64,000 nt of DNA from Noviherbaspirillum cavernae (GTDB taxonomy: Bacteria > Pseudomonadota > Gammaproteobacteria > Burkholderiales > Burkholderiaceae_D). The stretch is from NCBI RefSeq assembly GCF_003590875.1, contig NZ_QYUN01000002.1:1798001-1862000 (forward strand), read 5' to 3'. Below are positions 9,086 through 19,486 of this stretch, piece by piece; the stretch's first letter is position 1; each line of letters starts with the position of its first letter. A model generated the notes under the pieces. The model was not told where the DNA came from, did not search any database, and saw nothing but the letters and a program-made list of their open reading frames with translations. The translations under genes and the position numbers were made by a program.

Positions 9086-10435
9086 ATGGCAACTGCAGTC
9101 GAAACTTTGGATAAACTCGAACGCCGTATCACAATCACCTTGCCGCTGGCCGACGTGCAGGCAGAGGTTGAAAAGCGCCTGAAAATTCGTGCGCGTACCG
9201 CGAAAGCGCCTGGCTTCCGTCCGGGCAAGGTCCCGATGAAAATGGTTGCGCAGCAATACGGTTACCAAGTCGAAACCGAAGTGCTGAACGACAAAGTTGG
9301 CCGTGCGTTCAATGATGCTGCAACCGAAAACAATCTGCGTGTTGCCGGCTTCCCCAAGATCGAACCGAAAACCGGTGAAGGCGTTGCCGAAGGCTCCGTC
9401 GCGTTCGATGCGACCTTCGAAGTGTATCCAGAGGTCAAGGTCGGCGAGTTGTCAGCAGCAGAAGTGGAGAAGACAACGTCGGCTGTGGCTGAGTCCGAGA
9501 TCGACAAGACCATCGATATTTTGCGCAAGCAACGCGTGCATTATCACGTCAAGGGCGAACACGGTGCACATGGCGATGGCGGCCCAGACCAAACTGCGCA
9601 AAACGGTGATCGCGTGACAGTGGATTTTGTTGGCAAGATCGACGGCGTCGAATTCCAGGGCGGGAAGGCGGAAGATTATCCGTTCGTGCTCGGAGAAGGG
9701 CGGATGTTGCCGGAATTCGAATCGGCCGCCATCGGACTCAAGGTTGGCGAATCAAAAACGTTCCCGCTGCCGTTCCCGGCTGACTATCATGGCAAGGATG
9801 TCGCGGGCAAGACTGCCGAATTCACCATCACGATGAAAAAGGTGGAATGGGCACACATGCCCGAGGTCGATGCCGACTTTGCGAAGTCGCTTGGAATTCC
9901 GGACGGTGATCTCGCAAAAATGCGCGAAGACATCAAGCTCAACCTCGAACGCGAGGTAAAGAACCGCGTCAAAGCAAAGACGAAAGATAGCGTGATGGAC
10001 GCTCTGATCAAGGTCTCTGAATTGGACGTTCCGAAATCCCTGGTGGAGCAAGATATCCAGCGCTTGGTCGAGATGGCTCGCCAAGACATGGCGCAACGCG
10101 GCATGAATGTGAAGGACATGCCATTCCCGCCGGAGTTGTTCTCGACGCAAGCTGAGCGTCGTGTACGATTGGGATTGATCTTGGCTGAAGTTGTGAAGGC
10201 AAACAAGTTGGAAGCGACGCCCGAGCAAGTAAAGGCGCAAGTGGAGGAATTTGCGCAAAGCTATGAAGATCCGCAGCAGGTTCTCAAATACTATTACAGT
10301 GACCGCCGTCGCTTGGGTGAAGTCGAAGCCCTTGTTTTGGAAGAGAATGTCGTTAACTACGTGTTGGGCAAGGCGAAAGTGAATGAGAAATCAGTCGCTT
10401 TCGATGAGTTGATGGGCAACACAGCACAAGCGTAA
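9086..10435 (+). CDS. tig: Trigger factor (ribosome-associated chaperone, peptidyl-prolyl isomerase)
   Basis: This 449-residue protein receives nascent chains at the ribosome exit. The N-terminal ribosome-binding domain includes the signature [10 protein letters not shown] at about residues 45-54, which docks on ribosomal protein uL23. A central FKBP-type PPIase domain follows ([17 protein letters not shown] onward), then the helical C-terminal chaperone arms. It is somewhat longer than E. coli trigger factor (432), mostly from a Gly/His-rich insertion (about residues 155-170) before the FKBP domain. It heads the conserved tig-clpP-clpX-lon order and ends 31 bases before clpP. Confidence 0.97.
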   Translation: MATAVETLDKLERRITITLPLADVQAEVEKRLKIRARTAKAPGFRPGKVPMKMVAQQYGYQVETEVLNDKVGRAFNDAATENNLRVAGFPKIEPKTGEGVAEGSVAFDATFEVYPEVKVGELSAAEVEKTTSAVAESEIDKTIDILRKQRVHYHVKGEHGAHGDGGPDQTAQNGDRVTVDFVGKIDGVEFQGGKAEDYPFVLGEGRMLPEFESAAIGLKVGESKTFPLPFPADYHGKDVAGKTAEFTITMKKVEWAHMPEVDADFAKSLGIPDGDLAKMREDIKLNLEREVKNRVKAKTKDSVMDALIKVSELDVPKSLVEQDIQRLVEMARQDMAQRGMNVKDMPFPPELFSTQAERRVRLGLILAEVVKANKLEATPEQVKAQVEEFAQSYEDPQQVLKYYYSDRRRLGEVEALVLEENVVNYVLGKAKVNEKSVAFDELMGNTAQA

Positions 10436-10466
10436 ATTGTTTGTGCGCTCTGCAAAAGGAAAGCAC

Positions 10467-11093
10467 ATGTCAGGAATGATACGAAACTCCGCATTGGACA
10501 CCGAAATGATCGGCATGGTGCCGATGGTGATTGAGCAGAGCGGTCGGGGCGAGCGCGCGTACGATATTTATTCGCGTTTGCTGAAGGAGCGCATAGTCTT
10601 TCTGGTCGGTCCGGTGAATGACCATGCGGCCAACTTGATTGTGGCTCAGTTGCTGTTCTTGGAAAGCGAAAACCCGGACAAGGATATTTCCTTGTATATC
10701 AATTCGCCGGGAGGCTCGGTTTCTGCTGGGATGGCAATTTACGACACCATGCAATTCATCAAGCCGGATGTGTCAACTCTTTGCACGGGTTTGGCCGCTT
10801 CGATGGGGGCCTTTCTGTTGGCAGCAGGTGCAAAAGGCAAGCGCTTCTCGTTGCCGAATTCTCGAATCATGATTCACCAGCCCTTGGGTGGAGCGCAAGG
10901 TCAAGCTGCCGATATCGAAATCCAGGCACGGGAAATTCTGTATCTGCGAGATCGGCTGAATCACATCCTCGCTGAGAAAACCGGTCGTACGGTGGAACAA
11001 ATCAGCAAGGACACTGACAGAGATAATTTCATGTCTGCCAGCGAAGCAGCTGAATATGGCATGATTGACAAGGTGCTGACCACGCGCGCTTGA
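10467..11093 (+). CDS. clpP: ATP-dependent Clp protease proteolytic subunit ClpP
   Basis: This 208-residue serine protease forms the 14-mer degradation chamber that works with ClpX or ClpA. The catalytic triad is visible: Ser112 in AASMGAF, His137 in MIHQP and Asp186 in DRDNF, one position from the E. coli precursor numbering. The ATG at 10467 is preceded by AAAAGGA with good spacing; the frame stays open for ten codons upstream, but that extension is not family-like. It lies between tig and clpX and is followed by its own terminator, so clpX probably has a separate promoter as well. Confidence 0.97.
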   Translation: MSGMIRNSALDTEMIGMVPMVIEQSGRGERAYDIYSRLLKERIVFLVGPVNDHAANLIVAQLLFLESENPDKDISLYINSPGGSVSAGMAIYDTMQFIKPDVSTLCTGLAASMGAFLLAAGAKGKRFSLPNSRIMIHQPLGGAQGQAADIEIQAREILYLRDRLNHILAEKTGRTVEQISKDTDRDNFMSASEAAEYGMIDKVLTTRA

Positions 11094-11109
11094 GGAAGTC
11101 GTCCACGCG

Positions 11110-11147
11110 AAAAACGCCCGGACGCTGGCTGGTTCGGGCGTTTTTCT
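11110..11147 (+). terminator. Intrinsic terminator after clpP
   Basis: The stem AAAACGCCCG/CGGGCGTTTT encloses a 14-base loop and ends in a T-run with TTTCTTT. It lies 17 bases after the clpP stop codon. Confidence 0.85.
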
Positions 11148-11257
11148 TTACTGCGACGGAATCGTGTTAATGGGTTGCCCTGTTTTCTTGAGCTGAGTCG
11201 TGACGAATCCGGAATTCGCAGGTAATATCGAATCACTCCCTACATATAGATTGCTCT

Positions 11258-12526
11258 ATGTCTGACAAAAAATCCTCCAGCGGCGAAAAATTGCTTTACT
11301 GCTCCTTCTGCGGCAAGAGCCAACACGAGGTGAAAAAACTCATTGCAGGCCCGTCCGTGTTCATCTGCGATGAATGTATCGACTTGTGTAATGACATCAT
11401 CCGTGACGAGGCATCGAGCATCGAGTCGGTCGCCGGACCGAAATCCGATTTGCCGACGCCTCAGGAAATTTTTGAGTTGCTTGGACAATATGTAATCGGG
11501 CAGGAAACCGCGAAGCGCATTCTGTCGGTGGCTGTTTACAATCATTACAAGCGCCTGAAACACCTTGGCAAGAAAGACGATGTCGAGCTGGCGAAAAGCA
11601 ATATCCTGCTGGTTGGTCCGACTGGCTCCGGCAAGACCTTGCTTGCACAAACGCTGGCACGCATGCTCAACGTGCCATTTGTCATTGCAGATGCAACGAC
11701 ATTGACGGAAGCCGGCTACGTGGGTGAGGACGTGGAGAACATCATCCAGAAGCTGCTGCAGAATTGCAATTATGAAGTCGAGAAAGCGCAGAAGGGCATT
11801 GTCTACATCGATGAGATCGACAAGATTTCGCGCAAATCTGATAACCCTTCGATAACGCGCGATGTATCCGGTGAAGGCGTTCAGCAAGCTTTGTTGAAGT
11901 TGATTGAAGGTACGATGGCTTCAGTGCCGCCTCAAGGTGGCCGCAAGCATCCAAATCAGGATTTTGTGCAAATTGACACGACTAACATCATGTTTATTTG
12001 CGGCGGCGCGTTTGATGGCCTTGCCAAGATCATTTCGAATCGCTCGGAGAAAAGCGGTATCGGCTTTGGCGCAACCGTAAAGAGTCAGCAGGAGCGAAAT
12101 GCAAGCGAGGTCTTGCTGGATGCAGAGCCTGAGGATCTGATCAAGTTTGGATTGATCCCCGAACTGGTTGGACGCTTGCCAGTGGTAGCGACTTTGAGTG
12201 AACTAAACGAAGAGGCGTTAATCCAAATTTTGCTTGAGCCCAAGAATGCACTGATCAAGCAGTATGCGAAACTGCTGCAGATGGAAGGTGCTGAACTGGA
12301 GGTGCGTCCGGCTGCATTGCACGCAATTGCCAGAAAGGCGCTTGAACGTAAAACCGGAGCGCGCGGCTTGCGTTCCATTCTTGAACATGCGTTGCTGGAT
12401 GTCATGTTCGAATTGCCGAACCAACAAAATGTTGCGAAAGTGGTCATTGATGAGAGCACCATCACCAATGGTGGAAAGCCGCTCTTGATTTACCATGAGC
12501 AACCAAAGGTCTCAGGCGCAAAATAA
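11258..12526 (+). CDS. clpX: ATP-dependent Clp protease ATP-binding subunit ClpX
   Basis: This 422-residue AAA+ unfoldase feeds substrates to ClpP. The N-terminal zinc-binding domain has Cys15, Cys18, Cys37 and Cys40 (CSFC and CDEC). The Walker A motif is GPTGSGKT, Walker B is VYIDEID, and the sensor and GAR regions follow ([12 protein letters not shown] near the C-terminus). The length is that of the family. The gene lies 164 bases after clpP beyond a terminator, and 230 bases before lon, also separated by a terminator. Each gene of this block may therefore be expressed alone as well as by read-through. Confidence 0.98.
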   Translation: MSDKKSSSGEKLLYCSFCGKSQHEVKKLIAGPSVFICDECIDLCNDIIRDEASSIESVAGPKSDLPTPQEIFELLGQYVIGQETAKRILSVAVYNHYKRLKHLGKKDDVELAKSNILLVGPTGSGKTLLAQTLARMLNVPFVIADATTLTEAGYVGEDVENIIQKLLQNCNYEVEKAQKGIVYIDEIDKISRKSDNPSITRDVSGEGVQQALLKLIEGTMASVPPQGGRKHPNQDFVQIDTTNIMFICGGAFDGLAKIISNRSEKSGIGFGATVKSQQERNASEVLLDAEPEDLIKFGLIPELVGRLPVVATLSELNEEALIQILLEPKNALIKQYAKLLQMEGAELEVRPAALHAIARKALERKTGARGLRSILEHALLDVMFELPNQQNVAKVVIDESTITNGGKPLLIYHEQPKVSGAK

Positions 12527-12611
12527 GTATCGAATTTATTTGTGGCAAATCCATTTATTGCCTGAAAGCAGTACAATTTGACTTACAAGAATCACTTTCG
12601 GATTCCATCGC

Positions 12612-12649
12612 AAAGCCACCCCGAGGGCGACTTCGTGTGTGGCTTTTTT
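12612..12649 (+). terminator. Intrinsic terminator between clpX and lon
   Basis: An AAAGCCAC/GTGGCTTT stem with a 19-base loop runs into a T-tract at 12644-12649. It lies 86 bases after clpX. The rest of the 230-base clpX-lon gap probably holds the lon promoter, but I see no convincing consensus. Confidence 0.75.
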
Positions 12650-12756
12650 ATTGCAATGTCAACCACCTTTTATGGGAGCAATTTTTGTTGCCGCTTGGAC
12701 TTGAGTTTCGGCTGCTCGTGCCTACATCATTAACAAGCTCTTAGATAAGGTTCGCC

Positions 12757-15171
12757 ATGACGACTTCTACAACATTTACTGAACATACCCAACTGCCATT
12801 GTTGCCGTTGCGGGACGTTGTTGTCTTCCCGCATATGGTGATACCGCTATTTGTTGGCCGTCCCAAGTCAATCAAGGCGCTCGAAGCAGCAATGGAGCAG
12901 GGCAAGAGCATTATGCTCGCAGCTCAGAAAGCGGCTGCGAAGGATGAGCCGTCGGCTGACGATATCTATGAAATTGGATGCGTTGCCAATATTCTGCAAA
13001 TGTTGAAACTGCCCGACGGCACGGTAAAGGTGCTGGTCGAAGGTGCGCAGCGTGCGCGCATCCACAAGATCATTGAGCTGGATTCGCATTTTGTCGCGGA
13101 CTTGACGCCAGTCGAGTCGGAGCCGGGCGACGAGTCCGAAGTTGAAGCGATGCGTCGCGCAATTGTTCAGCAGTTCGACCAATACGTGAAACTCAACAAG
13201 AAGATTCCGCCGGAGATACTGACATCGTTGGCGGGGATTGATGATGCCGGCAGGCTCGCCGATACGATCGCGGCCCACCTTCCGCTCAAGCTGGAACAGA
13301 AGCAAGTCATCCTTGAGATATTCAACGTCGCCAAGCGGCATGAACATTTGCTCGGCCAGCTAGAAGGCGAGCTCGATATTCTTCAGGTTGAAAAACGCAT
13401 CCGCGGCCGAGTGAAGCGGCAGATGGAAAAGTCGCAGCGTGAGTATTACCTGAATGAGCAGGTAAAGGCGATTCAGAAAGAACTCGGTGAGGGCGAAGAA
13501 GGTGCCGATCTTGAAGAGCTGGAAAAGAAGATCGTCGCCGCAAAGATGCCCAAGGAGGCACGCGACAAGGCTCAGTCGGAGTTGAAGAAACTGAAGTTGA
13601 TGTCGCCGATGTCGGCCGAGGCAACGGTTGTGCGCAACTATATCGATACCTTGGTCGCTTTGCCGTGGAAGAAAAAATCGAAGGTAAATAACGACCTTGC
13701 CAATGCGGAAAAGGTACTTGAGGGCGACCACTATGGACTGGAAAAGGTCAAGGAACGAATCCTTGAATATCTCGCAGTCCAACAGCGTGTGGACAAGGTG
13801 AAAGCGCCGATTCTCTGCTTGGTCGGACCTCCCGGGGTTGGCAAGACCTCGCTGGGCCAATCGATCGCCCGTGCGACCAACCGCAAGTTTGTTCGCATGG
13901 CGTTGGGCGGTGTGCGCGACGAGGCGGAAATTCGCGGCCATCGCCGTACCTATATCGGCTCCATGCCAGGCAAGATTCTGCAGAGTCTGTCGAAGGTCGG
14001 CGTGCGCAATCCTCTGTTCTTGCTCGATGAGGTCGACAAGTTAGGCATGGATTTTCGCGGCGATCCTGCTTCGGCACTCCTCGAAGTTCTCGATCCGGAA
14101 CAGAATCACACCTTCTCCGATCATTACGTCGAAGTCGATTTCGACTTGTCCGATGTGATGTTCGTGGCGACATCGAATTCGCTCAACATTCCCCCCGCAT
14201 TGCTGGATCGGATGGAAGTCATTCGCCTGTCTGGATATACGGAAGATGAAAAGACCAATATCTCGCTGCGTTACCTCCTGCCCAAGCAGATAACCAACAA
14301 TGGCTTGAAGGAAGACGAAATCAACGTTTCGGAATCCGCTATTCGCGACATCATCCGCTATTACACACGTGAAGCCGGTGTGCGGTCTCTCGAGCGTGAG
14401 ATTTCCAAGATTTGCCGCAAGGTCGTGAAGATGCTGCTGTTGAAGAAGCAGGAGCGCAAGATCACAGTCACTTCAAAGAACCTTGACAAGTTCCTTGGTG
14501 TCCAGCGTTTCGACTTCGGTGTGGCAGAAAAGGCAAATCAGATCGGTCAGGTCGTTGGTCTTGCGTGGACGGAAGTCGGTGGCGATTTGCTCACCATCGA
14601 GGCGATGACAATGCCGGGAAAGGGCGACATCATTCGAACCGGAACACTGGGTGATGTGATGAAGGAATCGATCGAGGCAGCGCGTACGGTCGTGCGCAGC
14701 CGTGCAAAGCGACTCGGTATCAAAAGCGAACTGTTCAGCAAGAGCGATATCCACATTCACGTTCCCGAAGGTGCTACGCCGAAAGATGGTCCATCCGCAG
14801 GCATTGCGATGACGACGGCGCTTGTCTCGGTGCTGACTGGTATTCCAGTGCGTGCCGATGTTGCGATGACCGGTGAAATCACGTTGCGCGGCGAGGTGTT
14901 GCCGATCGGTGGATTGAAGGAAAAACTGCTTGCTGCACATCGCGGCGATATCAAGACGGTACTGATTCCTGAGCAAAACGTGAAGGACTTGGCAGACATT
15001 CCGGATAACGTGAAGAACAAGCTTGAAATCGTGCCGGTACGCTGGATTGAAAAGGTGTTGGAGGTCGCTCTTGAGCGGCAGCCTGTGCCATTGACCGATG
15101 AGCAAGCCGCGGTTGATACCGCTGTCACGCAGCCTGCGGGTCAAACGGACTCAAGCGTCATCAAGCATTGA
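12757..15171 (+). CDS. lon: ATP-dependent protease Lon
   Basis: This 804-residue cytoplasmic AAA+ serine protease degrades misfolded and regulatory proteins. It has the LON substrate-binding domain ([16 protein letters not shown] at the N-terminus), a coiled-coil middle, the AAA+ module with GPPGVGKTS and LFLLDEVDK, and the C-terminal protease with catalytic Ser680 in DGPSAG and Lys723 in KEKLLAAH. These lie 43 residues apart, as in E. coli Lon. The C-terminal 20 residues are a variable tail. The gene follows clpX, as in many betaproteobacteria, and is followed by a terminator. Confidence 0.98.
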   Translation: MTTSTTFTEHTQLPLLPLRDVVVFPHMVIPLFVGRPKSIKALEAAMEQGKSIMLAAQKAAAKDEPSADDIYEIGCVANILQMLKLPDGTVKVLVEGAQRARIHKIIELDSHFVADLTPVESEPGDESEVEAMRRAIVQQFDQYVKLNKKIPPEILTSLAGIDDAGRLADTIAAHLPLKLEQKQVILEIFNVAKRHEHLLGQLEGELDILQVEKRIRGRVKRQMEKSQREYYLNEQVKAIQKELGEGEEGADLEELEKKIVAAKMPKEARDKAQSELKKLKLMSPMSAEATVVRNYIDTLVALPWKKKSKVNNDLANAEKVLEGDHYGLEKVKERILEYLAVQQRVDKVKAPILCLVGPPGVGKTSLGQSIARATNRKFVRMALGGVRDEAEIRGHRRTYIGSMPGKILQSLSKVGVRNPLFLLDEVDKLGMDFRGDPASALLEVLDPEQNHTFSDHYVEVDFDLSDVMFVATSNSLNIPPALLDRMEVIRLSGYTEDEKTNISLRYLLPKQITNNGLKEDEINVSESAIRDIIRYYTREAGVRSLEREISKICRKVVKMLLLKKQERKITVTSKNLDKFLGVQRFDFGVAEKANQIGQVVGLAWTEVGGDLLTIEAMTMPGKGDIIRTGTLGDVMKESIEAARTVVRSRAKRLGIKSELFSKSDIHIHVPEGATPKDGPSAGIAMTTALVSVLTGIPVRADVAMTGEITLRGEVLPIGGLKEKLLAAHRGDIKTVLIPEQNVKDLADIPDNVKNKLEIVPVRWIEKVLEVALERQPVPLTDEQAAVDTAVTQPAGQTDSSVIKH

Positions 15172-15183
15172 GTTATCCTGGCG

Positions 15184-15221
15184 CAAACAGGAGGCGATCT
15201 TCGGCTCGCTTCCTGTTTTTT
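15184..15221 (+). terminator. Intrinsic terminator after lon
   Basis: An AAACAGGAGGCGA arm pairs with TCGCTTCCTGTTT through an 8-base loop and ends in six T. It starts 13 bases after the lon stop codon. Confidence 0.85.
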
Positions 15222-15548
15222 ACCCGAAGCGGTCATGCTCAATGGAATATGGTTTGGTTTTATTAAAAGATGACAATGAATGCACATTCCGAATGTCGGT
15301 AACCAGCGTGCCGCAAGGCTGTGCGACTTGATAAAGGCATCTCGCAGTTTTTTCAGCCTGCGTGAACGGATGTGATCCGGGAACAAGCGATGCAATCTGA
15401 ATCAAGGCGGTCAAGACATCGAAATTCCGCGCCAGCAAGAGACTGAAGTGTGCAGTAAATTAGTGCGTCACTGCTAAAGATGATGTAGAATAATGTTTTT
15501 AACGACGTGGTGACAAACGTCGGATGTTGGCTGACTAAGTGTGGATCC
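15222..15548. other. Intergenic region between lon and tRNA-Val
   Basis: This 327-base stretch has no gene that I can support. Short open frames on the minus strand (for example 15220-15438) show no family resemblance. A TAGAAT at 15485-15490 may be the -10 of the tRNA promoter, but no good -35 is seen. Confidence 0.4.
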
Positions 15549-15624
15549 GGGTGCTTAGCTCAGTTGGTAGAGCGGCGCCCTTACAAGGCGTAGGTCGGGA
15601 GTTCGAGCCTCTCAGCACCCACCA
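15549..15624 (+). tRNA. tRNA-Val (anticodon TAC)
   Basis: The 76-base cloverleaf has acceptor stem GGGTGCT/AGCACCC, D-loop AGTTGGTA, anticodon loop CTTACAA with TAC, T-loop TTCGAGC and an encoded CCA. It lies 35 bases before tRNA-Asp and is probably co-transcribed with it. Confidence 0.97.
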
Positions 15625-15659
15625 GGCAGTCCACCATCATGCAGTAGCAAGCAGTTTCA

Positions 15660-15736
15660 GGAGTGGTAGTTCAGTCGGTTAGAATACCGGCCTGTCACGC
15701 CGGGGGTCGCGGGTTCGAGTCCCGTCCACTCCGCCA
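15660..15736 (+). tRNA. tRNA-Asp (anticodon GTC)
   Basis: The 77-base cloverleaf has acceptor stem GGAGTGG/CCACTCC, anticodon loop CTGTCAC with GTC, G as discriminator base and an encoded CCA. It is followed at once by a terminator, which ends the tRNA-Val/tRNA-Asp unit. Confidence 0.97.
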
Positions 15737-15743
15737 AAACAAG

Positions 15744-15771
15744 AAAAGGCGAACTTATGTTCGCCTTTTTT
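15744..15771 (+). terminator. Intrinsic terminator of the tRNA-Val/tRNA-Asp unit
   Basis: The stem AAAAGGCGAAC/GTTCGCCTTTT has a TTAT loop and a T-run. It starts 8 bases after tRNA-Asp and ends 45 bases before the ppiD start. Confidence 0.9.
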
Positions 15772-15816
15772 CATATGCGAAGAAATTTTCGCGGTCTGTT
15801 CTGTGATTGGCTGATC

Positions 15817-17745
15817 ATGTTTGAATTTATCCGTACGCATCGACGCTTGATGCACATCGTGCTGTTGCTCTTCATCGTTCCTTCGTTCGCATTTTTCGGA
15901 TTGGAGGGTTATTCACGGTTCAGCGACAGCGGCGATGTCGTGGCAAAAGTCGCGGGGCAAAGCATCACGCAGCAAGAGTGGGATGCCGCGCAACGCGAGC
16001 AAATGGAGCGCTTCCGTCAGATGTTCGGTCCGCAGTTTGACGCGAAGATGTTCGATACCCCGGAAGCAAAGCAGAATATTCTTGAAAACCTGATTGCAAA
16101 GCGTGTCATGGCGGCAGAAGCAGCGCGCAATCATCTGACGATTTCCGATCAGGCTCTTCAACAGACCATCCTTGCCATCCCCGGACTTACTGATGCTGAT
16201 GGCAAGTTCGATGTCGAGCGTTACAAGGCTCTGCTGGCAATGCAAGGGATGACGCCGGTGATGTACCAGGAGCGTTTGCGGCAAGACCTCGCCTTGCAGC
16301 AAGTCAACGCCGCGGTTCAGTCGAGCGCTTTTGCACCGAAGTCCATTTCCGCGCGATTGTCCGATCTCAACGATCAGGAGCGCGAGGTCCAGGAGTTGCT
16401 GTTCAAGGCGTCGGATTTTGCATCGCAGGTCAAAGTGACTGATGAGATGCTGAAAGAGTATTACGACAAGAATGGCAGACAATTCGAGATTCCGGAGCAA
16501 GCCAAGGTCGAGTATGTGGTGCTCGACAATGCAGCGCTTGCGACGCAGGTGTCGGTGAGCGACGATGACGTCAAATCGTATTACGAGCAAAATGCGAAGC
16601 GCTATACGATCGACGAGCAACGGCGCGCGAGTCACATCCTGATTACTGTTAAAAAGGATGCGTCGGAGGCTGACAAGACCGCCGCGAAGGCCAAGGCGGA
16701 TCAATTGCTGGCGCATTTGCGCAAGACGCCCGCTGATTTCGCGAAGCTGGCGAAGGAAAACTCAATGGATCCTGGCTCGGCAGAGCGTGGTGGCGATCTG
16801 GATTTCTTCGGCAAGGAAATGATGGTCAAGCCGTTTGAAGATGCTGCCTACAAGCTGAAAAAGGGGGAAATCAGCGAGGTTGTGCAATCCGATTTTGGCT
16901 ACCACATCATTCAGCTTACCGACATCAAGCCTGCAACTGCGCGGAGCCTGGATGATGTAAAAGCGGAAATTGTCGCCGAGATCAAGAAGCAGCAAATTGC
17001 AAAGAAACATTCGGAATTGGCCGAGGTGTTTACGAATACCGTGTATGAGCAATCGGACAGTCTGAAACCGGTGGCTGACAAGCTCAAACTCAAGATCGAA
17101 ACGATCTCGAATGTCACGCGTGTACCGAATCCGAGCGTGGCACCAAATGCGCCGTCTAACAATCCGAAGTTCCTGCAGGCCTTGTTCTCGGACGATACGA
17201 TCAAGAACAAGCGCAATACCGAGGCTGTCGAAGTCGCTCCCAGCACCTTGATTGCCGGGCGCGTGGTGGAATACCAGCCTGTGACAAAGCGACCTTTTGA
17301 CGAGGTCAAGGCAGTTGTGCGTGAACGCGTCATTCAAGCCGAGGCTGAGAAACTTGCAAGCAAGGCAGGGGAAGCAAAGGCTGCGGAGCTCAAGGCGAAG
17401 CCTGCGGCTGTGGCTGGTTTTGCAGACGTCAAAACGATCTCTCGCACCAAGAATCAGGGAATCAACGGTTTGGCATTGTCTGCGCTAATGAAGGCCGACA
17501 TCACCAGGTTGCCGGCGTTTGTCGGTGTTGAGTTACCGGGACAAGGATATGCTGTGTACCGCATCAACAAGGTCGGACAACCGGCGACTGTTGATACAGC
17601 AAGGCGACAGGCTGAACAGCAGCAGATCGCAAATGCGTTGGCCCAACAAGAGATGCTTGCTTACATTGAGGCATTGAAGAAAAAGGCAAAAGTGAAAATG
17701 CTGAATTCGGGTGCCGTCAAAGCAGAGGGCACAGAGAGCAAGTAA
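15817..17745 (+). CDS. ppiD: Periplasmic folding chaperone PpiD (SurA_N/parvulin)
   Basis: This 642-residue inner-membrane-anchored chaperone acts at the exit of the Sec translocon on secreted and outer-membrane proteins. A single N-terminal helix (about residues 12-32) anchors it. A SurA-like N domain follows, then one parvulin domain at about residues 245-345 (RRASHILI through [11 protein letters not shown]). A further SurA-like region and a Lys-rich end complete it. The start is ATG 15817 ([11 protein letters not shown], the family N-terminus). The upstream extension in frame overlaps a terminator and is rejected. The position behind the tRNA pair and lon is common in Burkholderiales. Confidence 0.93.
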   Translation: MFEFIRTHRRLMHIVLLLFIVPSFAFFGLEGYSRFSDSGDVVAKVAGQSITQQEWDAAQREQMERFRQMFGPQFDAKMFDTPEAKQNILENLIAKRVMAAEAARNHLTISDQALQQTILAIPGLTDADGKFDVERYKALLAMQGMTPVMYQERLRQDLALQQVNAAVQSSAFAPKSISARLSDLNDQEREVQELLFKASDFASQVKVTDEMLKEYYDKNGRQFEIPEQAKVEYVVLDNAALATQVSVSDDDVKSYYEQNAKRYTIDEQRRASHILITVKKDASEADKTAAKAKADQLLAHLRKTPADFAKLAKENSMDPGSAERGGDLDFFGKEMMVKPFEDAAYKLKKGEISEVVQSDFGYHIIQLTDIKPATARSLDDVKAEIVAEIKKQQIAKKHSELAEVFTNTVYEQSDSLKPVADKLKLKIETISNVTRVPNPSVAPNAPSNNPKFLQALFSDDTIKNKRNTEAVEVAPSTLIAGRVVEYQPVTKRPFDEVKAVVRERVIQAEAEKLASKAGEAKAAELKAKPAAVAGFADVKTISRTKNQGINGLALSALMKADITRLPAFVGVELPGQGYAVYRINKVGQPATVDTARRQAEQQQIANALAQQEMLAYIEALKKKAKVKMLNSGAVKAEGTESK

Positions 17746-17772
17746 AGGGACAGGTAACTTGCAATCCAGTGT

Positions 17773-17802
17773 AAAAGGCCGCTCGAATGAGCGGCCTTTT
17801 TA
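17773..17802 (+). terminator. Intrinsic terminator after ppiD
   Basis: A GGCCGCTC/GAGCGGCC stem with a GAAT loop lies between A and T runs. It starts 27 bases after the ppiD stop. The following 255 bases to 18057 show no supportable gene. Confidence 0.92.
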
Positions 17803-18057
17803 TTATGGAAAGCATTGCCGAAAGAGTCGGGACTTGCGCCATGGCGGGTAATCAAGCCAGTGATGCACCAGTTGAACCTGTCAGCATTTTTTGCGGCATT
17901 CCTTTGGGGACTCGTTTGCTGCTTATATCGGTGGCCGCATCCGCATCCGTGCATATGGCGAGTTCAATGAGTCTCTGTCCGTCATGGTGAAGACCTGTTC
18001 AATACAGCCTGGTCATGTATGTATTTGAATGGACACGATGGCTGTCGTGGATGTCTG

Positions 18058-18708
18058 TTATTTTGCCAATAGTGCCTTCAGACGTGGCCAGACGTTGTCC
18101 AGCATGATCGGCTGTGCAGCAGAGGTTGGGTGAATTCGATCGGCCTGGAACAGTCGCTCCTGGTCAGCAACGCCGTCTAGCAGAAACGGCACCAGCGCTG
18201 TCTTGTTGTCCTGAGCCACCTTGGCGTAAATTGCGGCAAATTTGTCTGCATAATCGCGGCCATAGTTCGGCGGAATTTGCATGCCGACCAGGAGGACTTT
18301 TGCCTTGGCCATTTGCGACGCCGTGACCATCGCGCGAAGATTGGTTTCGGTGGCTGTCAGCGAAAGGCCGCGCAAGGCATCGTTGCCGCCCAATTCGATG
18401 ATCACGACAGCGGGCCGGTGCTGGTCCAGCAATGCTTGCAGGCGTGTCTTGCCGCCACTGGTGGTTTCGCCGCTGATGCTTGCGTTGACCAGGCTGGCAT
18501 CGATTTTTTCGGCGTGCAGACGTTTCTCCAGCAGCGATACCCAACCGGCACCGCGTGCGAGACCGTATTCCGCAGAGAGGCTGTCGCCCAGCACAAGCAC
18601 GGTTTTTGATGCAGAATAGGCGCACGTCGTTATCAGGAAGAACGCCAGTGTCATCAGCGTCTTCAGTCCGAAGTTCATCCTTCCCAATTTCTTGCCATCA
18701 TTCTGCAT
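18058..18708 (-). CDS. tesA: TesA-like periplasmic GDSL arylesterase/lysophospholipase
   Basis: This 216-residue SGNH hydrolase acts on esters or thioesters in the periplasm. After a signal peptide (hydrophobic run MTLAFFLITTCAYSA) come the SGNH blocks: the nucleophile Ser in GDSLSAEYG, the Gly block, Asn in GGNDALRG, and Asp/His in DRIHPTS. I chose the ATG at 18708 because it has GGAAGG seven bases upstream. A second ATG at 18678 has the same type of motif touching it, which is too close. The gene is divergent from the ybbA-like ATPase, and the start codons overlap, as E. coli tesA and ybbA are also neighbours. It could be called arylesterase. Confidence 0.87.
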   Translation of the reverse strand: MQNDGKKLGRMNFGLKTLMTLAFFLITTCAYSASKTVLVLGDSLSAEYGLARGAGWVSLLEKRLHAEKIDASLVNASISGETTSGGKTRLQALLDQHRPAVVIIELGGNDALRGLSLTATETNLRAMVTASQMAKAKVLLVGMQIPPNYGRDYADKFAAIYAKVAQDNKTALVPFLLDGVADQERLFQADRIHPTSAAQPIMLDNVWPRLKALLAK

Positions 18709-19381
18709 GCCAGATCCTTCCGCTGCCATTGAGGCCATTCGATTGAGCAAGCGCGTCGCAGATGCGACCGGCGAGCTCACCATCTTGCAAAACGTCGATT
18801 TTACCGTGCAGCGTGGGGAGACGCTGGCGATCGTGGGAGCATCCGGATCGGGCAAGTCAACCTTGCTCGGCCTGCTTGCAGGATTGGATACGCCTTCGGA
18901 TGGGACGGTCAAGCTGGGAGGCGTTGATATCTTTGCGCTGAATGAGGATGGACGAGCGGGTTTGCGCCAAGGCAAACTTGGTTTCGTTTTCCAGTCGTTC
19001 CAACTGCTTGCGCATTTGAATGCGCTGGAAAATGTCATGCTGCCTCTGGAATTGCGCCGGGAAGAAAATGCGCGGGAAAAGGCCGAAAAAATGCTGGGGC
19101 GTGTCGGATTGTCCAGTCGCCTGAAACACTATCCGAAATATCTGTCGGGCGGTGAGCAGCAGCGTGTTGCGCTGGCACGCGCATTTGTGACAGAACCGCC
19201 GCTGTTGCTGGCGGACGAGCCGACCGGAAGTCTGGATGCGGCAACCGGCGATTCGGTGATTCAGCTGATGTTCGAGTTGAACCGGGAGCGCGGCTCCACT
19301 CTGGTTCTCGTTACCCATGATCCATCGATTGCTGCTCGATGCCAGAGGACGATCACGATCGCGGCGGGGCGTTTGATTTAG
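18707..19381 (+). CDS. ybbA: YbbA/LolD-like ABC transporter ATPase without an adjacent permease
   Basis: This 224-residue ATPase has all expected motifs: Walker [10 protein letters not shown], signature [14 protein letters not shown], Walker [13 protein letters not shown] and the H-loop VTHD. The sequence type is the MacB/LolD/FtsE group, which pairs with permeases of the FtsX fold. In E. coli YbbA is followed by the permease YbbP. Here the next gene is a convergent DMT transporter, so the partner is missing locally. The ATG at 18707 shares bases with the divergent tesA start; an upstream TTG at 18692 is possible. No clear ribosome site precedes either. Confidence 0.85.
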   Translation: MPDPSAAIEAIRLSKRVADATGELTILQNVDFTVQRGETLAIVGASGSGKSTLLGLLAGLDTPSDGTVKLGGVDIFALNEDGRAGLRQGKLGFVFQSFQLLAHLNALENVMLPLELRREENAREKAEKMLGRVGLSSRLKHYPKYLSGGEQQRVALARAFVTEPPLLLADEPTGSLDAATGDSVIQLMFELNRERGSTLVLVTHDPSIAARCQRTITIAAGRLI

Positions 19382-19486
19382 CCTGCCGCACAGGGAGAGG
19401 CGAATCGATTCCGGGAAGATGCGCCTTGCAGACAGCACAGCCCGCAAGGCGGCAAAAAGCCCTCGGTATCATGTTGTCAGATGCTT

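Noticed and set aside
12699..12735. A heat-shock (sigma-32) promoter before lon
   Set aside because: CTTGAG followed by a C-rich stretch is present, but the -10 half matches the consensus poorly, so it is not listed as a feature.
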